DNA from: Diphasiastrum complanatum
Lineage: Eukaryota; Streptophyta; Lycopodiopsida; Lycopodiales; Lycopodiaceae
NCBI GenBank assembly: GCA_029204225.1
Contig: CM055099.1
Span: 65,995,852-66,059,851 of the forward strand
Direction: 5' to 3'
DNA: 64,000 nucleotides
Shown here: positions 33,501 through 45,173 of the stretch, in pieces
Numbering within the stretch: position 1 is the first letter of the stretch
How the letters are laid out: each line of letters opens with the position of its first letter
Position numbers and translations under genes: made by a program
The notes under the pieces: model-generated
What the model was told of the DNA's origin: nothing
The model's database searches: none
Seen by the model: the letters and a program-made list of their open reading frames with translations, nothing else

Positions 33501-36500
33501 TTGATTATCCAGATTCACTAGATGAAGAAAATTGCATAGAGTTTGAGTATGCATTGAAATATTTCTGTCAAACTGCTAACACAAACCATGGCATTCCATT
33601 CCGTCGTTTGTTCTCTTCCACTATTTCTATTCTTGCAAATAAGGCGCATCCTCTGCTCTCATTCCAATTCTGGAGGACTCCATCTCCCCATTACCAAACT
33701 ATTCACATTATTGCACTGCTGTGTCAATGTTGGAAAAGGCTTAAGCATCACAGTTTTACGTGGAAAAAGCCTCTTTTTATCCAAAGAATGTGAGCAGAGG
33801 CTCGATTCCAGCCCAAATAGTGTTCAAGAAATTTGTTCAGAAGTTGCTTGATTTCCTTTGAATTTGAAATGCTTCCACCCCAACCTAAACATCACATCCA
33901 TGAAGTAAGACCAATTCCGACATGGCTTCAAAGAGCTCTGCCTTTTGCCCCAATTTCACAAAGCGATTTTCCAACAGGGGTCATAGCAGGCCTTCTAACC
34001 TCCACCAAGTTCTCTGACCAAACATAAATTCCAATACAGGTTCTTGGAGAGCCCCACTCCCAATTCCTTTTATTCTTGAAAAATTCAGGTTCAGCCTTAT
34101 CATGGCAGATGCATAGGTCTTGTCTATTATTGCAATGAAACACTGATTTTTGTTTTCTCAAGGTTTAACCAAGAGAATGGATTTGTTGTAGATATTTGGT
34201 GGCATGTTGGTGACGGCCTCCTTTCCTCAATAAGAGGTTTAAGATTCAACTTCACTTAGCCACGCATGCAAGAGAAACAAAATTTGAGTCATGCTTGCTA
34301 GGAGAGGCCTATTGCCAAATTGAAGCAGTGATTTGCGCGTTCAACTTATAGCTCAGAAGACCTCCCAAACCTCCCCTCCCATTCACAAATGATGTATCCA
34401 TTCCTGTCTTTTTCAAAGAGCTAAAAAAAGTCTTAGGAGAAAGGAGGTAACCTTATTTCACCCCAATTGTACCAAAGATCTCAGCTTTATCCATTGGGAG
34501 TTTGCTGTCATGCTTTCACTTCACGGAATACAGTTCCTCTACTTCCTGAGTCAAAAGTGGATGCCTACTAGCTCAGACGCATCAGAAAAAGCACTTCCAG
34601 TTTCTCAAAAGAAATAACTATATCAATGTTTAAATCAACCGGCCATTCCCCTTATCACATATTCTTGTAATTGTCCCATAGACTGACATCGTTTTAAAGT
34701 TGCTAGGTCTACAATTACTAGGACATTATTGTAGCAAATTGCTGCAGTAGCTCCTATGATTAATGATCTAGTGTTACACAGTTGGACACCTATGTTACTC
34801 TCGAATAAAGCAGAAGGGGGAAGGACGCCTTTGGAGTAGGGAAATTTGGCGTACCAGTAAATAGATTTAGTGTGAAACGGCGAAAAGACAAACGATCTGC
34901 CGCTTTGACGTCAGAACAGAAGACCTTATCAAGCTCAATTTCTTCTCCATTGCCAAAGCGATCCATTTTGAATATGACCTACAATGTCCTCCCAACTTTG
35001 ATCTCTTAGAGCCACCGACAGCAGAAAGATCTCCAGACAACAAAACTGCAGTTTACTTTTGGTTATTATATCTGCATATTCACACTGGAATAAATACTTA
35101 TAGAAGCTCACAGGATAGACCAGATCACCTAGAATCCAGATTTATCTAGAAGAAAGATAGATCAAACGTAATGTTCTCTTGAAATGAAATAACTTGGTCA
35201 GCCAGTGCATCTTAATCATAACAGTACCGATGTAAGATGGTGGGACTTTTATAGAGTGACAAACTTCAATACAGAACCATAACTTTTGGCTCTCAAATTC
35301 TTTGCCGAATAAACACGAAAGACCTAACTCTTAAGATTGTGACATTGTGTGCTGTAAGTTGCATCCAGCTGTTGAGTATTAAGTCACAACTGCTAGAGTA
35401 AGAGCATGCTGGACTAGCAAGCAATGATTAGTACTCGGGAACCAATGTACGGATGATTTCTCAAACAGTTTGCCAGTGCTTCACGGCTCCACTTGTTATC
35501 ATGCTGTGGTCTACAATCGTTTCCTTTTAGTCTATTGAAATTACAGATTAAAGATTACTTTGTTATTCGTTTATGTACAAACTTTTGTCTATTTGTATTG
35601 TGTTTGAACGACTCGCTCATTTAGTTTATTTTGAGCAAATGTAGTAGTCAAATAACCTTCAGCTAAGCTTTCTAACTAATGAAACCTTCAGCAAGTCGGC
35701 ATTACATATCTTGCATTGTTGTGAACTATTTTCAGCAGTTATTTGAATAGGGATAAACTCGAACAACAAGTAGATACTGATTGAAAAAGACAATTGTAGT
35801 TACATATAGACTTTTTGGAAGATACAGCATTCCAAAGAACCTAAGTATATAAAAATGGAAAAAACTTTCAAGTATGGGTGAGATAAGACATCAAGCTTAG
35901 GGATTTCTTGTTACTTGATCGTGGTTTTTTTTACTTTGAAACATTGGTAGAGAGATGTTCTGTGATAATGAATGATTAATCAGAGGAAGCTAAAGACGGC
36001 AATCTAAATGAATTCACAAGATTTTTTTGTTGTTAGAAGGACTACCAATAAGACAATCCATGGGTCATAGGTTCAAAACTATCGAACCAACTGAATGATT
36101 GCAGGTCTGAAACTCTGAGTGTGTCTCTCAATATTTTGGCAACCAGACCATTTTGCTAAATAAGAACATACCACTTGGCAGCCGTATGCAAGCAAGTCAC
36201 TATCTTCACTTATGACAGCAACTATGCCACCTTCCTCTGGACTCAAATTCGCCAAAAAAGCTAACTGTGCATCAGCTTCGTATGGTGCTACTACAAATTC
36301 CACAGCCTCAACTTCTAGAACCTGAAATAAAAAGAATTTGGTGTCATAAGTCTTGTAAACTTTCAGTGTGAGACTTATAACTCTTTAATGGTTCTGAAAG
36401 TAAGGCTATTTCTAGTGACAACATTGGGTGATAATGCACATGGAAGGGATCTTTGTATAATGCCGCATAGCATTTTAGCAAATAAGCACATCTAAACACC

Positions 36501-39500
36501 ACACTAATATTTTGCAGATGGACCAGTTGAAGTTTCATCACCTTGATAAGCTCATGCGCCATTATAGGAGTGATCTCAACAGCTCGCTGCATCAATTCAT
36601 GATGATCAATCAAGGCAAGGACTAAGAAGTACAAACTTGCAGCTTTTGACGCATGTTTTCTATAATTTCTAGTTGCTTCACAGGAGAAAAGACTCTTGAA
36701 AGTCCAAAAGGAACATGAGAAACCCTAGAGTCTGCAATACTCAGACAAACCAATTAACTAACCCAACTAGGGAGAACATTAACTAGACTATTGCATTACA
36801 TTTTATGGAAAGTGACAATGCATTGTGATTTATCACTTATGAATCATCTAGGACGCATGAGAACCTTTCCTAAAATTCCCCGTGAATATCATGCAACCAA
36901 TAAATCCCACACTATCCAATCTACCTGATATAGCTCGTTGGCACCCACAGGATCTCCAGATGTGAGTTTTAGGCGAGCTTGCTCAAGATTCATCTGCCTC
37001 TTCCTGAATGAGGTATTCAAACATAGACTGTCACCCACCCTCATATATAAATGACCTTTTTCTCAACAGAAATAATGAATCATTAGGTCTTTACGTTACA
37101 ATACTCTAGGCTTATTTGCAAAAAGTACCTTCGACGCTCAATTTCAGTAGCAGCTTTTTGAGGAAGATAACCTCCATCAAATACTACCACAGGGGTCACA
37201 TTGTTGAACTTAAGCATATTGATTCGATGCATACAATATTTCACATACAAAGGCAAATAGTCAGCTGAAGTTGTAGGCAACAGTTGTTCACAAATCTCCC
37301 TGCTGCATGCATAACCTACAGACGTTACCATGCACATCAAAGGGTATCAAGATGTATAGCATTGTCGTGTAGCACCTTGAAGTTCTTAGCTATAAACTAA
37401 AGAAAGGAATTAGTCAAGCCTTCTGTCTGAGGAAGTACAACATCTTAATGCTTCTATTCCTCCCTAACTTTCACATTCGAGTCTGAAGTAAAATCTTTTA
37501 AAGAGTGAAAAATGAAAAGAAGTACCTCCTTTGTGAAGCCATGAATATGCATCAATCCCAACCTAAAAGAAGATACCCAATGTTCAGTTTCATCGTGTAT
37601 TGTTTTTGGTAAATTGAAAAAAAAAACAGTAACAAAAAACTTCAAATACGGTTCGATCCAGTTTCTTCTATTGACTAAATTCTTGCAAGAACAACCAGAT
37701 ATGGTTCTTTATTGGAAAAAACTGCAAGATGTTTCACTACAACAAACATTTCAGTTACTATAGTTAACTGAATGAAAGAAATATGGATTGGATCCAGTTC
37801 TTGATTGTTAAGTTTCAAAAACATAAAGCTTTGTGAAAACATCTTCTAAATGTGCCTCTAGTCAGAGATGGAGAACAACTAAAAAAGAAGTGAAGCCTAT
37901 CATACTAAAAGTCGCTAACTAGTAGGTTTTGAGCTAGTACAAAGAATGAATTATGGTACACCAAAATTCCCAAGTTACACCAAACAACATTCCGTTTCCG
38001 GATCGCTCGCTCAAGAACTCCGGAACGTTGTAAAAAAAACTAACATTTATAAACCTGCACAGCACCCAAGTCAGAGGCCTGCAAAATAAGAGCAATAAGA
38101 GCCCGTAGAGAGAGCAATAGGAGGCCGAACTGGATGTGTCATTTTGCTCTTTGGTCATTCTCAATCAGACTAGAAATCTGGATTCTGCAACAATTGTAAT
38201 ACTATGAGAAGGTCGCTATACACCTTTTAAAAGGCTCCTTAATAACTCTTTACTCTATATGCAAGTAGCTCAATGTGTATGACTAAGAAATTCTGCACCA
38301 GTATCAAACACCATGCATCATTGATTCATAATTTACAGACTTTTGCAATGTATTTTGAATTTATTTACAGCCTTTGGGAGTTGTTTTTCTTCACCCTAAC
38401 ACATCAACTTAAAAAAAAAACAATCGTTTGTATCCAGAATGATGCACATTTCCAGAACCATTTCGGACAGGACACATTGGTCCAAAACAATGTGCATCTG
38501 TGCATCTGTGCAACAAACAATGTTTCCTTGCCACTTCACTACATAACAATTGAGAAACCTTCCATTTCTTCAACCCTCTTTGTTAATTTTGTGGCAAGAA
38601 CATTAGCAGACACATATGTCTATCATGTTACCAACCTACACACAAACCTGGAGAATACTATACATCACATACATAATAAATTGGATAAATCTGACTTGCA
38701 AAACTACCACATGCAAGATGAAGATGGATAAAATTGTAGCATAGCTTTTTCTTTGGGATAGTATGTGCTTCTTAAAAATCTTTCTCAGGTTCCAAAGATG
38801 CCCGTTCAAGACCTTGGACAATTCTGAACAGAATTTAGACACATTGAGAACATCCACAATGCCATTGACAATAATAGATAGAAATTTTTGGGCATCAAGA
38901 TCCAATACAAAACGAGATCTGTACATGTGGAGCTCAAGGGTGGAGGAAGAGAGGAATGAGCACATAGAGAGGAGATTGAGGAGATCATTGATGCCACATC
39001 TTGACAACATTCTAATATAGTCACCAGTTTGTAATCAAAACAAAATGAATCCATTCAAAGTGTTTTTAAAGCCGAGACAATGTTCAAACCTCATGATGAT
39101 GCTAGTGAGAAATGAACGGACCTTTAGTGAGAGTTCGTCATCAATGATGTGTGGCTACTTTGCAAGGGTCGGCATTTAGTTGATATGCAATTTGATTGGA
39201 TCTCTTTACAATTCTATATGGACTTGTTATATCTTGTACAACGGAGAAAATGAAGCAAACCATTGGCGTGAAGTTATTGACAACTCAAGTCCACATGTCA
39301 ATATGTGTAGCTGCCATGTGCAGCACATGGCACGGGTCTAGGCATGGATAGCGCTTGGGGTGGGGCCTAACCATACTATTTGTATAGGGGTAGGAGGGCA
39401 GTAGTATCATGCAATCAATCTACTTGACAGTTGGTACACGCACCTGCATTAGCCGAGGCAATTTTCTAACCTCATGATGATGCTAGTGAGAGATGACGAC

Positions 39501-41725
39501 AAATGCTAACAATATGCAACATTGGTACTTGAACACTCAAACAAGCATGCCAGTTATGTCAAGAGCTCCAATCTGGATGGACTCAACAAATGGGCATTTA
39601 GTGAGCATTCGTCATCAATGATGTCTGGCTACTTTGCAACCTAGAGCTTACAAGATTTATAATAGAGTAAGGAAATCATCTTGCCCTATCGTCTATGAGC
39701 AGAACAAACATCAACCACTAGAGGAACACCATAGGGAAGTAACATAAGAGAAACGCTTAGAGCTTACTAGCTAAGCTATAAAAGCCAGATAAAAAACTCC
39801 TCACCGATTGATCCACTCTTGGAGATGGAAAATTCCCTCATCGAATCATGGTAAGAAATGTGATTACTATGTATAAACATAATCAATATATTAAGATTGA
39901 GGGAGGTCAAAATGTTTATTGGCTACTTTGCTTTTTGCAAACACACAACAATGTTAAAAGCAAGGAGTTGGCTCCCTTATATTATGGTCCATTTCATATA
40001 TCACAAAAGTTTACTAGTGTTAGTTATTAAATATAGCTTCTTGCTACTGCCATAACATGTAACACTTTCCACGGTAGTCTGTTCTAATGAGCCCTACGAT
40101 GAACTACCCTCAGATACTAAGCTTTTCCCATAAGTATTGACTACATTCCTTCAAGTGCAAGTTCAACATAGTTGACCTCAACCAAATTTGGTATTTGGTG
40201 AAATGGGATGCATCATGGTAGGTTGGTTGGCAATGCATAGAACTGCACACAGATCATTGCTACAAGGCCAGGTCAAAGCTCTTGCCTTGATTCAACATAG
40301 ACAATACAAAATTCTTGGCCATAATCATGTGGTGGCCTCTACCTTACATCTTTATCAACATCAACTCTCATTCTTTAGCATGTGTTGTTTGACTGACCAG
40401 ATTCATTTTAGCTCATAGGGGAGTGTTATACAGCTGAATACAAACATACTCATTTGGGTTGTATTATGACCCTAAGAAAGATAAATACTATGGTCCCATA
40501 ATAATTTAGAGGCCCTATGCACATGCTTTTCAGTTATATGCTTTTGGTACTTTTTGAAGGCTTGTTGAACAAGGCAATGGGACCTTCTAAAACCTGCAGG
40601 TCCTCAAGATTGAATGAGTCTCGGTAATATTTCAGCCCGACCCCTATTTTGGTAGCTTACTTGAAAGTTGTCTCAAGGGTTTCTAGACTAGTATAAGTAG
40701 AGAACTATCATTCATTCTGCAGTTGGTTGATTGTATTCCTCTCAACTTCTTCGTAGGTGTCTCTATTGCAATTCTTTGTAAGAGATCTGTGTCTCTCATG
40801 GGTGACCATTGATGTTGATACATTGTTCTTTTGCCATTTCATTCAGAATATTTAGTAGTTGTTACAATAGACACTTTCATCCACTATAGGCTATTGCTAT
40901 GTGATCCTTAGAAATGAACAATCACCCGGTGGTTATTGACACTAGGAACTCTTGACTCTCTAATTCCAATTATTGAGTTCTATAAACATGGAGTCATCTG
41001 AATCCGGTATCTGAATCTTTTATAAGGTAGACAATTCTGAAAGTTAAGTGAGGCTAGTTCAACAGATCCCCGATTGCTAGTTTAAGCTGGTCACCTATAA
41101 AATAACTCTGAGGGCTGACAAGAAGATAGAAAAGCTGTTCTAGCTTTACTGTATGTAAGGTTTGTTATTACTTCTGCTACAAAGGATAGGGATCTTCTAT
41201 CTTGTCAATCTCTCATTGTTACCAATGCTGCAGCAAGATTGTTGTCTACTCTGACACGTAATCCTCACACTCATTCCGATATGTATTCCACTTACTAAAG
41301 GATTTAGCATTTAATTGCCAAAATTCAGAGCATATGTGAGGTTTTAACTTTGTCTTGACTGTACAACAATATTACTTTTTCAGCTGTAAACGATTTATAA
41401 AATTCAAGGATAGATTGTAGTCCCAGTTTTTTATATGGGGCCTGGCTCAGCGAAATATATTGAAATCAAACATTAGAAATAAATTTCTGCCCTTTGATAA
41501 TCAATAAATCATCAATTCGTCAATTTTAAGTCAAGCGGATTCAATGTACCACTCTAAGAAGAGCAGCATCAAGAAAGGTGGCTTTTCGAAAAACTTCAAA
41601 ACGATAAAAGAATCTTAGAGCAATTATTGTTAGACAAGCTAACTCACCCTTCTGCCAGAGTACTTATTAATCTGAACAGACTCTGTGTATGGTCGTAATG
41701 CTTTCAGAAGTCCTTGGATGCCCAT
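30567..41725 (-). CDS. EXO1-family 5'-3' exonuclease, 13 coding exons
   Basis: A structure-specific nuclease of the XPG/RAD2 family, expected in the nucleus for mismatch repair, end resection and recombination. Exons: 41725-41648, 37562-37526, 37315-37129, 37003-36925, 36586-36542, 36321-36172, 34978-34855, 33377-33277, 33092-32995, 32875-32783, 32259-32106, 32029-31942, 31501-30567. They give 722 codons with consistent phases. Metal-binding acids are all present: Asp30 ([11 protein letters not shown]), Asp85 (VVVFDGG), Glu157 and Asp159 (APYEADAQ), Asp182 and Asp184 ([11 protein letters not shown]), Asp242 (LAGCDFLPS). The helix-two-turn-helix follows. [15 protein letters not shown] and FQHARVYDAKK match the plant clade typified by Arabidopsis At1g18090 rather than animal EXO1. 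The last exon encodes a 310-residue disordered tail with a basic KRKTTRK (510-516) and a final ETGILKFF (711-718), like a PCNA-interacting box with Glu for Gln. Intron 1 (4.1 kb) holds Gypsy remnants. Confidence 0.9.
38055..38078 (-). other. Possible 24-nt cryptic microexon in EXO1 intron 1
   Basis: On the minus strand a 24-nt stretch is preceded by TTTTGCAG and followed by GTTTAT. It would insert ASDLGAVQ between residues 26 and 27 without a frame change. The family normally joins ...GRR directly to VGIDAYSW, which also puts the catalytic Asp at residue 30 as in human EXO1, so I left it out of the gene model. It may be chance or an alternative exon. Confidence 0.3.
39089..39640. repeat. Pair of dispersed direct repeats in EXO1 intron 1
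   Basis: ACCTCATGATGATGCTAGTG followed by AGARATGA occurs at about 39091 and 39472. TTTAGTGAG plus TTCGTCATCAATGATGTSTG occurs at about 39122 and 39597. The order is the same in both places, so one segment was duplicated and its internal spacing changed by insertion or deletion. Confidence 0.75.
39840..40423 (+). pseudogene. Ty3/Gypsy integrase C terminus and tail, fragment
   Basis: A plus-strand frame ends with [20 protein letters not shown] and a short tail at about 39955-40027. The LAPxYYGPF core is typical of the C-terminal domain of Gypsy integrases. About 400 bp of probable untranslated tail follow up to the LTR at 40424. The fragment lies in EXO1 intron 1 in the opposite orientation to the gene. 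Confidence 0.72.
40424..40866 (+). repeat. Gypsy-type LTR in EXO1 intron 1
   Basis: It begins TGTTATACAGC just after a purine tract (ataggggag) and has a TATA-like tataagtag near 40695. A plausible end is GTTGTTACA at 40866. The adjoining Gypsy integrase tail makes it a 3' LTR. No second copy was seen in the window, so the end is approximate. Confidence 0.6.
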
Positions 41726-42440
41726 TCTTTACAGGAATGTCGATCAAAGGTTTCCTGTAATAATAAATAAAAATGAGCTCATTACTTTTGAGCATTGAGC
41801 TTCCTGGAGATCGACTGAGCGTCAGCGTTGATACACACACTCACAATAAGTAGCACTTCGGGTATATGCAGCAGATTCCCAAGCCGTCTGCCCAACAATT
41901 TATACTTACTAAAGAGGGAATGGAGGGCTTTTCTCAGCCTTTGAGCTCTTATATCATTCTCATAATGAATTTCATTTGAGCTGGAGGAATGAAAATAGAC
42001 TAGGACTCGAAGCAATCAAGAAAAAATAAGCAATTAATTCAATGCAATTTTCTCACTTCAAAGCAAGTGATCTAAAGAGGGGCAACAGAACAATTTGAAG
42101 CTAAGCTCAAATCAAAGCACGAGATCTGAAGCTAATGCTCAACCCAAATTTCAGCTGAAATCTAAGCTCAATTTGAAGCAACGAAAGCTAAAGTTAATGC
42201 TCACCTGGCCAGAAGTAGAGGTCAGAATTGCAACAAACATAAGTGTGAAGGCACAAGCAAACGCAAATTCGAGGAGTAAAAGAAAATCAGAGAGAAGAAG
42301 ATGGGCAGTCAGGAGGAGGCGGGAGTTGTCATGTTTAAACTTGGAAAACAAATAATTTTGGCAAATTTAGTTGGCGGGAAGACCATTCATTGTTGTTGGG
42401 CAGCTCCAACATTTTTGGAATACCCGCCAATTCAAGATAT
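41726..42440 (-). promoter_or_regulatory. 5' flank of the EXO1-like gene with E2F-like sites
   Basis: TTGGCGGGAA at 42371-42380 contains the E2F core (reversed: TTCCCGCC). A second core in inverted orientation, ACCCGCCAA, lies at 42423-42431. They are about 650-700 bp upstream of the start codon. E2F sites are usual in plant S-phase and DNA-repair promoters, which fits an exonuclease. Between 42090 and 42215 a degenerate phrase GAAGCTAANGCTCAA recurs four times. The transcription start is not determined. Confidence 0.5.
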
Positions 42441-43129
42441 GGCCTTTATGTCATATATCCTCCTCAATGAGCATACATTGCCATATCCATCATGCCACCA
42501 TGACAACAATCACTCCAAAGCATGAATCTTGTGTGACATAAGCAGCCCTTGTTGGCCAAAAAAATCCAATGCTCGAGAAACCTCTTTTGGGTTATCCTCA
42601 AAAAATCTGCATTCTATAGAACTTCTCAGTTTTTTTGAAGAAATTTACTCATAAAAAGGTATGTATGCTTGTATAAAAAATAGTCACATATTTTGCGATA
42701 TGGGCTTTTGAGAAAACTTGTTGATTCAATTCCTATACTTTGTCGATTTTCCCAAGCACTCCCAAAAAGCCCTTATAATATTGTATTTTGCATTTGCTTC
42801 TAAATTATGTTTTGCCAGACGCCAAAGCCTCACACAAAAAGAAATGTTTGTCTCTAAATTCTTAGAGAATGCTCTGATTTGTATCTTTTTTTAGGCTATC
42901 TTTAAAGTGAAATAAACTTTGATCTTTATTTTTTCAATATAATACTTTCTCCTTTATTGTAAACCTTTCTGACTGCATTCCAATTCACCGTAGCCTCATC
43001 AGCCATGAATCCTTTGAACATCACGACAGACAGACCATTTTTTTGTATCACAATGCATTTCCCAGAATTTGATTTGTGACTTGATGTCTTCAACTTTCAT
43101 GCAATTGTTTGTAAGCTTTGTATACTGAA
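42441..43129. other. Stretch with no recognised feature
   Basis: AT-rich sequence beyond the EXO1 promoter. No coding similarity and no clear repeat were seen. Confidence 0.55.
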
Positions 43130-44115
43130 CAAAAACAATTACAATTTAGAACTACAAAAAAAATTCAATACAAGACAAGCACATAAATAAAATAACATTA
43201 AAACTAGACAAGCACATAACCTTGGATCAAATACATGTGCTTCCATCGTACTCCAACCTTTCACTCTTTTCACATGATCAAAGCAAATCCATGACTTTTC
43301 GAAATCACATCTCTTTTGCATCTGCCACACCAAATCCACTATAGATGCAAGACCCATTGTGGACATCTTAAAAACAAAACATCTATCAATTGAGCTATCA
43401 ACAAGCTACCTTAGAAATAGTGATGCATGAAAATAATCATATTGGCACTTCACTTTCAAGTTTAAGATGGAGTCAACATAGTATGCTTTGGGACGAGTGT
43501 CCAATCTATATTCATCAATCCATTTTCGAAGTCTACAACAAACACAAACAATAAGTGAAACAAACTAAAACATACGAATAAAAATAAAATAATGCACTTG
43601 CCTCTATGAAATATAATTAGCGTGTGAAAGTACGCATACCTTCTTCGATTAGTCAGCGGCTACAACAGAATCCAATAGATTAACAAATTGATCTGATGAC
43701 AACTTCTCAACATTCGTGTTTCCATTTAGAATTAAGGCTTTCATGATTATTTCTTTAGCCACTTCCTTTTCTATGTTCTTTTTTCATGCCACGAGAAATA
43801 ATTCGAGTTGCTCCTTCACCAAGTTTTTGACAACTTCACATTGAAGTCGAGATTGACCCTTTGCAACTTCGTGAGAATGATTTCCCACATGAATCATCAG
43901 TCTAGTGTATCTTCTATCAAAAGGAATGGCGTAGTGCATTCTAGCATGGACAACACCACTTGGCTTTTCACAATGAAATTCGCCATGTTTATTTTTTTTC
44001 AGTTTACCAATTGTACATTGAACAGCCAGTCTTCCTTTTTAATGAATGGTACTTATCAAAAAAATCCTGATGTCACAATGAGCTGTCCTACACGTGCTGG
44101 ATGTAGCTTAGAGAG
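43130..44115 (-). pseudogene. Unrecognised broken ORF, possibly transposase-derived
   Basis: Minus-strand pieces read as one decayed protein. The first (about 44060-43815) contains FHCEKPSGVVHARMHYA and RYTRLMIHVGNHSHEV. The next (about 43800-43660) contains VAKEIIMKALILNGNTN and VEKLSSDQFVNLLDSV. Then LRKWIDEYRLDTRPKAYYV (about 43535-43475) and CFDHVKRVKGWSTMEAHVFD (about 43290-43230). Stops interrupt it. The charged, aromatic composition with His-Ser-His suggests a DNA-binding or transposase-like protein, but I do not recognise the family with certainty. Confidence 0.4.
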
Positions 44116-44149
44116 AGATTATGGTGAATTTGTACTTGATCCATGATGG

Positions 44150-44474
44150 ATCCCTTATTGAGCTAATGATGAGAAATCTTGGTTTTTGAAGCTATCATTG
44201 TGTTTTGACTCTCTTAAGCACTTTCTTTGTGGATGAATGATTTGTAAATGATAAGTAAACTATTTCTCTATTATTGGGCCGTATAGTAGCTGTACTTCAC
44301 ACGTGTGAAGCCGTGGATCATCTTTTTTTATTGTTCTTGCTTGGAAACACAAAGATTGTCAAGTAGAAGCTAGATTTGGAGGCTAGTCTTGATATAGATC
44401 AAGATCCCAAGCTACCAATCCCTCTTTGTGATTATTTGTAGATCAATTTCAGTCCATAACTTTGAAATTTGACA
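44150..44474 (+). repeat. Truncated 5' LTR remnant
   Basis: The sequence ends AAATTTGACA directly before a tRNA-iMet primer-binding site at 44475, so it is the 3' part of a 5' LTR. It contains a perfect 16-bp palindrome CTTCACACGTGTGAAG at 44295-44310, about 165 bp before the LTR end. Group X LTRs have a similar motif about 200 bp before theirs. The left LTR edge is not found; it may have been cut by the unrecognised ORF region. Confidence 0.55.
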
Positions 44475-44487
44475 TGGTATCAGAGCC
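44475..44487 (+). promoter_or_regulatory. Primer-binding site (tRNA-iMet type)
   Basis: TGGTATCAGAGCC follows the LTR remnant directly. A leader of about 690 bp separates it from the gag start at 45174. The leader has another palindrome, TCTCACACGTGTGAGA, at 44633-44648. Confidence 0.85.
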
Positions 44488-45173
44488 AAGTCAAAGAGCT
44501 TGATTGATGATCCAAGAATCTTCATTTTGGTGAAAGCATTGGTGCTAGAGTCACTTTGAAGGAGGGCGACCTTTTCTAATAGTTTACTTGTGATGTTGAG
44601 GTTCAGATTAGTGTGTAAAGTTCAGAAGTACTTCTCACACGTGTGAGAGGCTGCTGGAGTTGTACTTTCACCAAATCTTTGTATTTTTTCAATATTTGAG
44701 CTTCAAACAAGTTGTGTAGAGTGAAACTAGTGATGTGCTTATAAAAAATCATTGTTTCCATTATAGATTTGATGAGTGAATGGTGTTAGAATCTTATTAA
44801 ACCTACAAATCCTTGTGAGAGAGTTTGAGGCTTATGTTTTTAGTTCAAGAGTGAAACTAAAACCAATTCTAAACATCATAGGAAAGCATTGGCACTTCCA
44901 AAAATCAAATCCAAGATTATAAGTGAATAGATTGTGTAGAATACACTTTCCCAAATCTTTTTGAGTTCAAGATCATTATAGATCTTGCTTTTTGAGTCTA
45001 GTGAGATTCAAGAAAGTAGCATTTAGCTAAATTCTGAGAAAGAAAGAAGGAAGGACCTTTGAATAGTACATCTGTTGTACTTGTTACTAGTTAGAATGGG
45101 TTCAATTTGAGCCTATCTTCTTGAGGCTAGTGAAAGGATAGATTCTAATAATTATTCAACTTCGAAAGTAAGA

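Noticed and set aside
38055-38078. Including the 24-nt stretch as a regular EXO1 exon
   Set aside because: It inserts 8 residues absent from the family and moves the catalytic Asp from position 30 to 38.
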